This document shows, piece after piece, positions 1-8,188 of a stretch of DNA of 64,000 nucleotides. Origin of the DNA: Keratinibaculum paraultunense (GTDB lineage: Bacteria > Bacillota > Clostridia > Tissierellales > Tepidimicrobiaceae); the NCBI RefSeq assembly GCF_016767175.1, contig NZ_CP068564.1:2170001-2234000 (forward strand), read 5' to 3'. The position numbers and the translations under genes are program-made. The first letter of the stretch is position 1. Every line of letters begins with the position of its first letter. Under the pieces are notes generated by a model that made no database searches, was not told where the DNA came from, and worked only from the letters and a program-made list of their open reading frames with translations.

Positions 1-928
1 TTGACATTGCTGTTTGACATGCATTATCAAATGCTTGTACATATCCTCCGCCACCTAATGACATATTAATTACATCAGCTCCTACATTAGCTGCATGTAA
101 TATACCTTCAATTATCCCATAAACTGATCCACTGCCATTATCGCCTAATACTTTTACTGGTATTAAAGTACCTTGTTTCATAACTCCTGACACTATGCCA
201 TAACTAGCAATTGTTCCTGCTACGTGAGTACCATGACCAGCTCTATCCATAAAATCTGAACTATTAGAACTTGTAAAGTTTTTCCCTAAACTTGTGTTAA
301 CATAGTTTCTCAAACTTTGATGATTATAGTCAATTCCAGTATCTACTACAGCTATTTTTACATCCATACTACCTGGGGTAATATCCCAAGCTTGTGGTGC
401 TTTAATCATTTCATATTGCCATTTCTGATTATTATGAACATCATAAATTTGAATTTCTTCATCTTCTGCAACTTCTCCTATTGCATGCATTATATAATTT
501 GGTTCAATGCTATTTACTTTTAAACCATTGCTTTCTAGTTCTTGTTTTAAAGCCTTAATTGCATGATCTATAGTTTTATATTCATTAGATGAATAACCAA
601 CCAAATAAACATATCCCATATTTTCAATTACAGTTGCTTTAAAATTACTATCAAAATTACTTGTTTTGATATTATTCTCATCAGTATCAATAAGGGATTT
701 TTTAATATTAAATCCTTTTTTACTATTAATTATTGAAGTATGTTTAACAATGTTATTTCTAATACTTTGGGTTGAATAACCATTATCCTTTTGAATAGAA
801 ACTATCAATTCTCCTGGAACATATTGATCTGCATTACTATTTGATAATAATTGACTTTCTGCCATGACTGGAATTGTCATAGCCATGATTAACGTTAAAA
901 CCATCAATAAACGTAAAAACTTTTTCAT
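1..928 (-). CDS. Secreted subtilisin-like serine protease (S8), 3' end beyond window
   Basis: The 309 visible residues start at an ATG preceded by a GGGGG ribosome site. An N-terminal signal peptide (Lys-Lys, then a hydrophobic stretch, cleavage probably after VMA at residue 23) is followed by a propeptide of about 150 residues. The catalytic domain then shows the Asp motif VVDTGID (Asp196) and the His motif GHGTHVAGTIA (His232). The catalytic Ser lies outside the window. Family knowledge makes this an extracellular endopeptidase activated by removal of its propeptide. It is transcribed leftwards off the window. No partner gene is visible. Confidence 0.93.
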   Translation of the reverse strand, partial: MKKFLRLLMVLTLIMAMTIPVMAESQLLSNSNADQYVPGELIVSIQKDNGYSTQSIRNNIVKHTSIINSKKGFNIKKSLIDTDENNIKTSNFDSNFKATVIENMGYVYLVGYSSNEYKTIDHAIKALKQELESNGLKVNSIEPNYIMHAIGEVAEDEEIQIYDVHNNQKWQYEMIKAPQAWDITPGSMDVKIAVVDTGIDYNHQSLRNYVNTSLGKNFTSSNSSDFMDRAGHGTHVAGTIASYGIVSGVMKQGTLIPVKVLGDNGSGSVYGIIEGILHAANVGADVINMSLGGGGYVQAFDNACQTAMS

Positions 929-1306
929 TACTTTTCCCCCTTTTTAAATTTTTTAAATTTTTATTTTTAATACTTAAAAAAAATATTTTTTAATCACCTC
1001 CTAATAAATATTTTTTTGTTATAAATATAATAAATAACTTGCTTAATTTTACTATAATTATATTTATAACTAAGTTTTATAATTTTTTACACTTAATATT
1101 AAGCTATCTTATTTTTATAATATTACATACAAAGTATAATCACAACGTGATTCAAATCTGGATTTAAAATTCACTTTACAAAACATAAAAAAAAGATCAC
1201 TTTTCAGTGATCTTACACTTTCTATCTTATCCACCACAGTATATTCATTACTAATATACGCTAGTTTTATGGGTTACACTCCAATTTCATAGTAATACTT
1301 TTAAAA
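929..1306. other. Intergenic region, AT-rich
   Basis: This stretch holds the upstream region of the subtilisin gene and the terminator of the amidohydrolase gene (1187-1214). A strong SD-like AGGAGGTGATT on the minus strand near 990-1005 precedes only a few codons before a stop. I see no other gene and no clear -35/-10 pair. Confidence 0.5.
1187..1214 (-). terminator. Rho-independent terminator of the amidohydrolase gene
   Basis: A perfect 9-bp stem, AAGATCACT with AGTGATCTT (1193-1201 and 1206-1214) and a 4-nt loop, is followed on the minus strand by a run of eight T. It lies about 100 nt after the amidohydrolase stop. Confidence 0.85.
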
Positions 1307-2545
1307 CTATTCTCTTTTTATAAATTCTCCTTCTTTCATTATCATTTCCATATTTCCAACAGAAATATTATGAATATCTTCAAGAGGATTGCCCTTAACA
1401 ACCAATAGATCAGCAAATTTACCTTCTTCAAGAGTCCCAGTAATATCATCTATTTTAAGCATCTCTGCACCATTTTTAGTAGCCGCTACTATTACTTCCA
1501 TCTCAGAAAGCCCAGCTCTATTAAGAGCATACATCTCAGTAATAGCATATTCTCCATAAGGGGTTAAACTGCTACAGAATGAATCTGAACCTACAGTTAT
1601 TCTTATACCTTTACTATTAGCATTTTTAAGATTTTCTATTATACGATTTAATTCCTTTTCAGCTATTGTATCACCTGGATAGTTATCTAATATAGGTCTA
1701 TAAGGTGGTTCGTATACTGTAAACCATTCGTAAAAAAACTGTAATGTCGGACAAAAGGTAATATCCTTTTCCTTCATTATTTCCAAACATTCTTCATTTA
1801 ATTCTTGTCCATGAATAATTGCAGACACACCTGCTTTACAAGAATTTAGAGCTCCATCATATCCTTCAGCGTGAGACCAAACTGGTAGCCCAATCATATT
1901 ACATTCATCTACTACTGCTTGAATTTCTTCCATACAATAATGGCTATCCGCCTTAGCATCATGTCTCCATATTCCTCCTCCTGTAGTCCATATCTTAATA
2001 GCATCAGGATTTTCACGAATTCTCCTTCTAATAGCTTTCCTCAATTCCCAAGGTCCGTCTACTCTTTCTGCCCAAGGATGAGATTTGTCATTATATTCTA
2101 AAGGTAATTTATGTGAATCTCCATGACCAGAAGTCCTACAAAATCCAAGCCCTGTTGCTACCACCCTAGGTCCAGGAATAATCCCTTTTTCAATCATATT
2201 ACGAATATGTATCCCAAATCGAGAAATTTCACCCACAGATGTAAGTCCATGTTCTAATGCTTCTCTAGCTTGAGCTACTGCTACTATAGTTTTTTGAGTA
2301 ACAGGTTCTAATACCCATTCAGTATCATCATCAGTAAGATTTCCACTAAAATGTAAATGAGTATCAATTATACCTGGCATTATGGTTTTCCCTCTGATAT
2401 CAATAATTTCATAATCTTTCCCAAAATCCTTCATTGGTCCAGCATACTGAATTTTCTTATCCTTTATCAAGACCAAAGAATTTTCTAAAGCCTTTTTCCC
2501 AGTTCCATCAATTAAAAGTCCACCTGTAAAAGCAATTTTTGTCAT
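1307..2545 (-). CDS. Metal-dependent amidohydrolase (imidazolonepropionase/prolidase-like)
   Basis: The product is about 412 residues with the complete amidohydrolase-superfamily metal pattern: the early HTHLHF pair, a likely carboxylated Lys in AIKIWTTGGG, the His of WSHAEGY, the His of IIHGQEL, and the late catalytic Asp in GSDSFC. The C-terminal FADLLVVKGNPLEDI strand is typical of family members that hydrolyse cyclic amides or Xaa-Pro peptides. The exact substrate cannot be read from the sequence. I chose the ATG at 2545 because GGAGGGG sits just upstream; the ATG eight codons earlier has no such site. It is transcribed alone and has its own terminator. Confidence 0.88.
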   Translation of the reverse strand: MTKIAFTGGLLIDGTGKKALENSLVLIKDKKIQYAGPMKDFGKDYEIIDIRGKTIMPGIIDTHLHFSGNLTDDDTEWVLEPVTQKTIVAVAQAREALEHGLTSVGEISRFGIHIRNMIEKGIIPGPRVVATGLGFCRTSGHGDSHKLPLEYNDKSHPWAERVDGPWELRKAIRRRIRENPDAIKIWTTGGGIWRHDAKADSHYCMEEIQAVVDECNMIGLPVWSHAEGYDGALNSCKAGVSAIIHGQELNEECLEIMKEKDITFCPTLQFFYEWFTVYEPPYRPILDNYPGDTIAEKELNRIIENLKNANSKGIRITVGSDSFCSSLTPYGEYAITEMYALNRAGLSEMEVIVAATKNGAEMLKIDDITGTLEEGKFADLLVVKGNPLEDIHNISVGNMEMIMKEGEFIKRE

Positions 2546-3033
2546 ATAACCCCTCCCTGTATAATACATGTAGTGTTAAACATAAAGATATATTTAAACA
2601 CCCAAATATTGATATTTAAACACTTTATATTAATTTGGATGTCTCTCCTTTTTGTTTTTATTTTTTATTTTTTTACTACTAATTTCTACTACTAACAATA
2701 TATTTTATCTCTTTCCCGATAACTTATCAAGGAATACCTAAAAAATTAAGCATTTGTGCTGTAACTTCTTTTTTTAATAAACTACAAAGATTTCCCTTAA
2801 TATAATCTTTCTATTTCTAAATTGAAAATAATTATTTTGGTATAATGTTATACTTTATGATATTTCTAATTATAAATTATCATAAAATTTTTTAAATGAC
2901 TTCGCTTTTTATAAATCATTCATTTTGCTTCACATAAAATATAAAGCTGAATAAAAAATTTTATTTATATATTTAAGTAAATTTCATAATTTAAAAACGT
3001 TGATTTTACTAATTTCTACAATAACAAAAAAAG
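2546..3033. other. Intergenic region upstream of an IS
   Basis: This is about 490 bp of very AT-rich sequence between the divergent amidohydrolase and transposase genes. It must contain the amidohydrolase promoter and the left end of the IS, but I could not fix either. No reading frame with a credible start and ribosome site was seen. Confidence 0.4.
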
Positions 3034-3118
3034 GATTTCACCCCATTAATATCGAATATGTTAAGTGATACCAAAACAAAAAACGATGGGGGTGAAATCA
3101 CTTAACATGTATATTCGA
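3034..3118 (+). promoter_or_regulatory. Interleaved inverted repeats covering transposase SD and start codon
   Basis: Arm A (3034-3046, GATTTCACCCCAT) pairs with A' (3086-3099), which contains the GGGGGTG ribosome site. Arm B (3052-3069) pairs with B' (3097-3118), which contains the start codon. The order A-B-A'-B' means the two stems could form a pseudoknot or alternate. Either fold hides the translation start. In other IS families such folds block translation from readthrough transcripts, so that role is an inference here. Confidence 0.55.
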
Positions 3119-4324
3119 CAAACATCTCTTTTTTCCTTTAAAGAAATTATTAAATTTCAGCAACAATCTAGATTAGAATTAATTTTAGCTAATATTGATG
3201 TCTCTAAACTTGCTAACGAACTCAGAAAACCTTCTAATTCCAAGGGTCCTAAAGGTTATGAGCCTGAGGTTTTTATTTATTCATTAATCGCAATGCAGGT
3301 TGAAAAAATTGATACTATTAAGGATTTAGTTGTCAAGCTTAAAGAAAATCCTGTACTTCGATATTGCTGTGGTTTTGATGTACTTGGTAAGGTTCCATCT
3401 GAATCCACTTTTAGTAGATTTCTTGAAAAACTATCAAACTCTGAATCTCTTGAACAGATTTTTCATGACTTAGTTATTAAAGCTAAAGAACTTGATATCA
3501 TTGACGGAGAGCATATCTCAATAGATTCAACTAAATTGGATTCTTTTGAAGCTGCTAAGCCAAAGAAAAACATTGTTCATGACGGTACTAATCCTAACTG
3601 GGGAATGAAAAAAGATACCAATGGCAACAACATACGATGGTTTGGTTGGAAACTCCATATTCTTTGTGATTCCAAAAGTGAGTTGCCACTAGATCTGCTA
3701 ATCTCCCCAGCTAGTAATTATGATGGTACCATGGCTTTGCCTTTGATAAAGCAATTCTTTGAAAACTATAAAGATACCTTTAAACCTAAATATTATGCTA
3801 TGGATTCTGCCTATGATCTTGATTATGTCTACAAGACCATAATCAACGAATATCAAGGCATTCCAATAATAGCTTACAATCCAAGGGGTAGCTATGCTCC
3901 ACCTGAAGGATTAGATGAAGCTTTTAATCCTATTTGTTCAGGAGGTTACAAGTTAGTTTACTGGGGCAAAGATGGAAATTATTTAAAATTTAGATGCCCT
4001 CATGCCCTAGGACGGTGTGATTGTCCACACGGGATGAACTGGTGCTCAAGCTCTAATTACGGCTATACCCTTAAAGTAAACTATAAAGAAAATCCAAGGT
4101 ATTATGGTTATCCTTTACGATACACAGATGTTTGGAAAAAGCAATATGATAAAAGAACCTCCGTAGAAAGGTGTTTTAGTAGATTAAAATGCTACCTAAA
4201 CCTCGATAATGTAAGGTCTAAAGGTATTAAAAAAGTCAAGGTCCACGCAATATTAAATTGCATAGCACTAATATCAGGTACCATAGCAATAAACACAATG
4301 AAATCTTTGAGTAAAGCAGCTTAA
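3107..4324 (+). CDS. DDE transposase, IS5/IS1182-like
   Basis: The product is about 405 residues and full length, with no frameshift. The N-terminal domain of about 150 residues (ending in a VPSESTFSRFLEKL motif) resembles the DUF772 type. The catalytic region carries candidate acidic residues in ISIDSTKLDS, YYAMDSAYD and the C-terminal RTSVERCFSRLK motif. A Cys-rich insert (CPHALGRCDCPHGMNWC) lies between the second and third. I chose the ATG at 3107 because the GGGGGTG site lies 11-12 nt upstream; the reading frame is open a little further upstream. Confidence 0.85.
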   Translation: MYIRQTSLFSFKEIIKFQQQSRLELILANIDVSKLANELRKPSNSKGPKGYEPEVFIYSLIAMQVEKIDTIKDLVVKLKENPVLRYCCGFDVLGKVPSESTFSRFLEKLSNSESLEQIFHDLVIKAKELDIIDGEHISIDSTKLDSFEAAKPKKNIVHDGTNPNWGMKKDTNGNNIRWFGWKLHILCDSKSELPLDLLISPASNYDGTMALPLIKQFFENYKDTFKPKYYAMDSAYDLDYVYKTIINEYQGIPIIAYNPRGSYAPPEGLDEAFNPICSGGYKLVYWGKDGNYLKFRCPHALGRCDCPHGMNWCSSSNYGYTLKVNYKENPRYYGYPLRYTDVWKKQYDKRTSVERCFSRLKCYLNLDNVRSKGIKKVKVHAILNCIALISGTIAINTMKSLSKAA

Positions 4325-4422
4325 CAAACTATATAAATATACTAAGAATTGAGGATTTTACTGTCGAAAATATTAATAATAATTTCAAAATCCCATTTAT
4401 TAATGGGCTAATTCTTTATACT

Positions 4423-4446
4423 CTTTTTTAACCTTGATTAAAAAAG
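4423..4446 (-). terminator. Possible terminator downstream of mgtE
   Basis: A 9-bp AT-rich stem, CTTTTTTAA with TTAAAAAAG and a 6-nt loop, lies just after the mgtE stop. It has little GC and is only weakly convincing. Confidence 0.4.
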
Positions 4447-4450
4447 TTAA

Positions 4451-5767
4451 TTATGCAATTTCCTCATTTAACAAACAAGAAGCTATTGAAAAATAAACAA
4501 TCAAACTAAGTGCGTCCACTATAGTGGTAATAAGGGGTCCTGCCATTATAGCTGGGTCTATATTGAGTTTTTTAGCTATCATGGGTAGTATTCCTCCTAT
4601 AACCTTTGATATTACCACAGTCACAAATAAAGTTATAGATACAGTAAGAGCTATTAAAAATTCAACATTATGAACTAAATATATTCCAAATAAATTTACT
4701 ATTGCTAATATAATCCCAACTATTAAACTAACTCCTAGTTCTTTTAATACAACTTTCCCTGTATCTTTAGGTGATATTTCTCCTAATGCAATGCCACGGA
4801 TTATTAATGTAGAAGATTGACTTCCTGCATTTCCACCAGTATCCATAAGCATTGGTAAAAATGCTGTTAAAATCACCACAGACTGAAGAAAATTTTCAAA
4901 CTTTCGTATAATACCTCCTGCAAAAGTATCAAAAATCATCAATACTAATAGCCATATAACTCTGTTTTTAGCTAAGGAAAGTACACTAGTTTCCAAATAT
5001 TTTTCTTCCGTTGGAGACATAGCTGCCATCTTTTGAAAGTCTTCTGTTGCTTCTTGATCTATTACTTCCATAATGTCGTCTACAGTTATTATTCCTATTA
5101 ATCGTCCTTCATTATCTACTACAGGTAATGCCAAAAATCCATATCTTTTAAATACCCTTGCTACTGTCTCTTGATCATCATGCGTATGAACATATATAAC
5201 ATCTCTTTCCATTATATCTTCAATTAATAAATCTTCATCACTTATGACAAGCTTTCTTAAAGATACTATTCCTTCTAACTTCCTATTTGCATCTGTAACA
5301 TAGCAGGTATAAACTGTCTCCTTATCTAATCCTGTTTCCTTTATATGCTCTAGAGCTTCTTTTACTGTCATGTTCTTTTTTAAATCTACATATTCTATGG
5401 TCATTATGCTACCTGCTGATTCAGGTGGATATCTTAAAAATTGATTTATTAAATTCCTTTCTTCTTCTTTAGCATTTAATAATATCTTCTTTACTACATT
5501 AGCTGGAACTTCTTCTAGTATGTCTATCATGTCATCAAAATATAACTCATCTACTATAATGCTTTAATTCTTTATCTGTAACTAAGCTTACAAGCTCCCT
5601 TTGCTGTTCTACAGAAAAATGAGCAAATACTTCTACTGCTAAATCCTTGGGTAAAGTTCTAAATATAAGTAAAGCAGTTTGAACATCCAAGGATTCTAAT
5701 AATTCAGCTACATCTACTGGATTCATCTTTTTTCTTTTATTAGTTCTTTTAGTCTTTTTTCATCCAT
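4451..5767 (-). pseudogene. mgtE: Magnesium transporter MgtE, disrupted
   Basis: The longest open piece (4451-5530) has the end of the cytoplasmic N domain, two CBS domains (GIVSLRKLV, GIITVDDIM) and the five-helix Mg2+ channel domain with PMLMDTGGNAGSQ. Two lesions lie upstream. Near 5560 the frame ends as KELKHYSR, while the expected IVDELYFDDMIDI continues in the next frame. Near 5725 the N-terminal piece MDEKRLKELIKEKR, which follows a strong AAGGGGGG site, runs into a stop where about ten residues seem to be lost before MNPVDVAELLESLD. Neither site is a simple homopolymer, so real inactivation is likely. An internal start making a channel without its Mg2+-sensing N domain is possible but unproven. 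Confidence 0.8.
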
Positions 5768-5777
5768 ATTACCCCCC

Positions 5778-5876
5778 TTAGAAGAACCTTAATCTTTGGT
5801 AATGATTAGGGTTCTTCATATTATTTGATTTCATATAACTATAATTGCAACAACTGGGCAGCGGTTCAGAATCCAC
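5778..5876 (-). CDS. Candidate leader peptide (32 aa) upstream of mgtE
   Basis: A GTG start lies 9 nt after AAAGGGGGTGAT, a near-perfect anti-SD match. The frame encodes a 32-residue peptide beginning MDSEPLPSCCNYSYMK. It ends 10 nt before the mgtE start, and its last third is inside a stable hairpin. A translated leader with Pro and acidic residues upstream of a Mg2+ transporter recalls enterobacterial MgtL, but there is no sequence homology I can show. It could also be a chance frame. Confidence 0.4.
   Translation of the reverse strand: MDSEPLPSCCNYSYMKSNNMKNPNHYQRLRFF
5781..5817 (-). promoter_or_regulatory. Hairpin in the mgtE leader, next to the mgtE ribosome site
   Basis: On the minus strand GAAGAACC-C-TAATC pairs with GATTA-A-GGTTCTTC, 13 bp with one mismatch and a 9-nt loop. 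It ends directly before the TAAGGGGGG ribosome site of mgtE and lies inside the leader reading frame. No T-run follows, so a role in translation or RNA stability is more likely than termination. No M-box consensus was found. Confidence 0.5.
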
Positions 5877-6079
5877 TAATCATCACCCCCTTTGTGTCCT
5901 CCCTTAGGGAAATATTTTTCCTACAACAATAGATTATTAGATTATTAAGAACTTTTGTTTTTCACATTTTCACTCCTTTTTGGCTACAATAAAATAAAGG
6001 GAATATTGGGGACTTTTTATCTTCAATTTAGGTGCTATCCAATTATAATTACAAATAAATTATAACCCTTTTCTATCAA

Positions 6080-6734
6080 CTATAAGTCTCTCCTTTCAAA
6101 CACCTTAAGTGAATATATACAGGAACCTAAGTATATTATTAAAGCCATGCCTATAAATAAAAACGATAAATTTTTAAATGAATCTATTTTTGATACTAAA
6201 GAGCTATGTGATAATTTTTGTGTTACAACCGGTAGTAGAAACGGAGATAAAAATATAAACAAATTCCCAATAACTTTCATTTTTTTATAACCTATTTTGT
6301 AATATAAACTTAAATTTATCCCAAACCACATACTTATAAAAATTGACGTTATTGATAATATCGTTCCATTCAAATATCCTACTGGATAAAAATTAAGATA
6401 ATTTGTTATTATTGAAATTAATATATATAAGCATTATACTTATAAATGCAATAAGCAAAAACAAATATCTTCCTATTACAATTGCATCTCTACAATATGG
6501 GGATATAATTAAATATGTACGCTCATATTCATTGTCTTCAAGTAATGCTAATCCATTAAATAATATATGAATCCCAAAAAATTCAACCAATAAAAATGAC
6601 ATAAAGTCGTTTATAGGTTGTTGCAAGTTATGGTTTATAAAAATTATTGCAACCGTTAGGATTGGTAGAAGATAAATTATGTATTTCTTCTGAAGTATAA
6701 TATCTTTTCTTATAGAAAATATAAGTCTTCTCAT
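6080..6734 (-). pseudogene. ABC-2 type membrane permease, frameshifted
   Basis: The two halves read MRRLIFSIRKDIILQKKYII.. (to 6393) and ..LNGTILSITSIFISMWFGIN (from 6373). Together they make a roughly 215-residue, six-helix permease of the ABC-2 exporter type. The frame breaks at a TATATATA run near 6421-6430; one more TA would restore it, which fits slipped-strand loss. The ATG at 6734 follows AAAGGA. A remnant of a matching ATPase lies upstream. Confidence 0.7.
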
Positions 6735-6920
6735 TTTAACTATCATTCCTTTCGCTGTGCTCAATGCACAAAAATCAAATAAGTATGCTTTTAATCTTTA
6801 TTTAAATAAAAACCATTTAAAATGTTAGGTATTTAGTAAATGCCTACTATTTAACTATTTTTTTGAAGTGCTCTTCAGGTCATTGCTTATTCAATACGCT
6901 TTAAACTATTTGTTTTTAAG

Positions 6921-7280
6921 TTATTTACCCCTATTCTTTATCATCATAATCATAACTTCTTCTATAGTACATTTATCGATTGAAACAAATTGTTCTTGTG
7001 AAAATTCAAGATCTCCCGCAATATATCCTGTAAATAAATCTTCATCTACTTTTTCTATATTATAAACTTTGTTAGTGAATTCACTGTTTTCCAAATGGTC
7101 AGTATACAAACCTACCTTCTGATAGGAATTTATAAATTCATTTTTAGTACCTGAGAATAAAATGGTACCATCATGTATTAAAATTATGTTATCAGCTATT
7201 TTATCCAAATCTGAAGTAATATGAGTGGAAAAAATAACACTTTTTTCTTCTTCATTTATTCTATTAATTCCACTATTATT
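6921..7280 (-). pseudogene. ABC transporter ATPase, C-terminal fragment
   Basis: The open frame begins after a stop near 7283 and shows the end of an ABC ATPase: the H-loop in KSVIFSTHITSDLDKIADNI, then a C-terminal extension. The Walker A, signature and Walker B regions are missing. It was probably the ATPase of the adjacent permease, transcribed in the same direction and also broken. Confidence 0.75.
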
Positions 7281-7417
7281 TTATCTCCTTATTTAAAGAC
7301 CTGTATTATCGGGTACTAAAAATAAAATAAAATTATAGATCTTGCAATTTTTTCAAAAGCAATATATATAGTTACTAGGTCTTTCCTGATAATCCAAATA
7401 TTAATTTTTCTTCATAT

Positions 7418-8029
7418 TTAACAACTGCTTTTCCCTCCTAACTTTTCATTAAAATGTTCCAAATCCTTTTTAGTATTTAAATTTTTAAATATATCTAAAC
7501 TCGGACTATATCTTTTGACTAATTTTTCTTCAATATAATATGTGTTTAGCTTCTTAACTAAACTTTTAATATCTCTCTTTTCTGTTTCCAAATGTTCTCT
7601 AATACTTTCTGTAATTTTTTTGCTATAAAATCCATGAAATGGTTCTATATTACCATTAACTTTCGTTATGCAAACATCTACTTTATATTTATCTATGATT
7701 TCTTTCATATAGTTTATATAATCAATATCAATATTAGGCATATCACAAGCTATGACAAATGCATACTCAAATTTAGCTTCTTTTAAACCTGTATAAATAC
7801 CAGCTAAAGGTCCTGCATTCTTGATTATATCTGTTAAAATTTTCTGTCCATACCCTCTATATTCTTTAGGCTTATTTGTTACAATGATTATTTCCTCAAA
7901 CTCTTTTTTTAACTTTTCTATCATCATATCAATTAATCTTTTATTATTAATTTTTAAAAATTGTTTATCAAAACCCATTCTAGAACTTTTACCACCAGCT
8001 AATATTATTGCTGTTCCAAATTTTTTCAT
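7418..8029 (-). CDS. mobA: Molybdenum cofactor guanylyltransferase
   Basis: The 203-residue product has the nucleotidyltransferase loop IILAGGKSSRMGFDKQ at its N-terminus and the metal-binding VIACDMPN motif near residue 98. MobA adds GMP to molybdopterin to make the guanine dinucleotide cofactor used by formate dehydrogenases. It lies 159 nt downstream of the formate dehydrogenase gene on the same strand, so it probably supports that enzyme. The gap between them holds a short open frame without a good start. Confidence 0.9.
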   Translation of the reverse strand: MKKFGTAIILAGGKSSRMGFDKQFLKINNKRLIDMMIEKLKKEFEEIIIVTNKPKEYRGYGQKILTDIIKNAGPLAGIYTGLKEAKFEYAFVIACDMPNIDIDYINYMKEIIDKYKVDVCITKVNGNIEPFHGFYSKKITESIREHLETEKRDIKSLVKKLNTYYIEEKLVKRYSPSLDIFKNLNTKKDLEHFNEKLGGKSSC

Positions 8030-8188
8030 AATATCACCTTTAGATAAAATTCACTATCTAGGGAATAATCTGAGGAGTAAGCCTCAAACTGTAATATCTT
8101 ATAGCTTCTACTATTCCATTTGCCATTTCAGTACAAACTTTTATAATAGCTTCAGGAATCACATCTCTTGAACTAAAACCTGTTTCTC

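Larger units (their letters stand above)
3010..4375 (+). mobile_element. Insertion sequence with DDE transposase (IS5/IS1182-like), ends not resolved
   Basis: One full-length transposase gene (3107-4324) has short flanks between two genes with no relation to it. The flanks show an unusual hairpin pair at the transposase start (3034-3118) and a small CCCATT/AATGGG hairpin after it (4392-4407). I could not find a convincing pair of terminal inverted repeats or a target duplication, so the boundaries given are approximate. Confidence 0.6.

Noticed and set aside
5778-5900. M-box (Mg2+ riboswitch) ahead of mgtE
   Set aside because: A CCGCTGCCCAG segment recalls the M-box, but the flanking conserved parts and the pairing partner GGGT are missing, and the segment is part of a reading frame with a good ribosome site.
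8030-8188. A small gene between mobA and fdhA
   Set aside because: The minus strand has an open stretch ending ..EAIRYYSLRLTPQIIP, but the possible GTG has no ribosome site at proper distance, so it is more likely a remnant.
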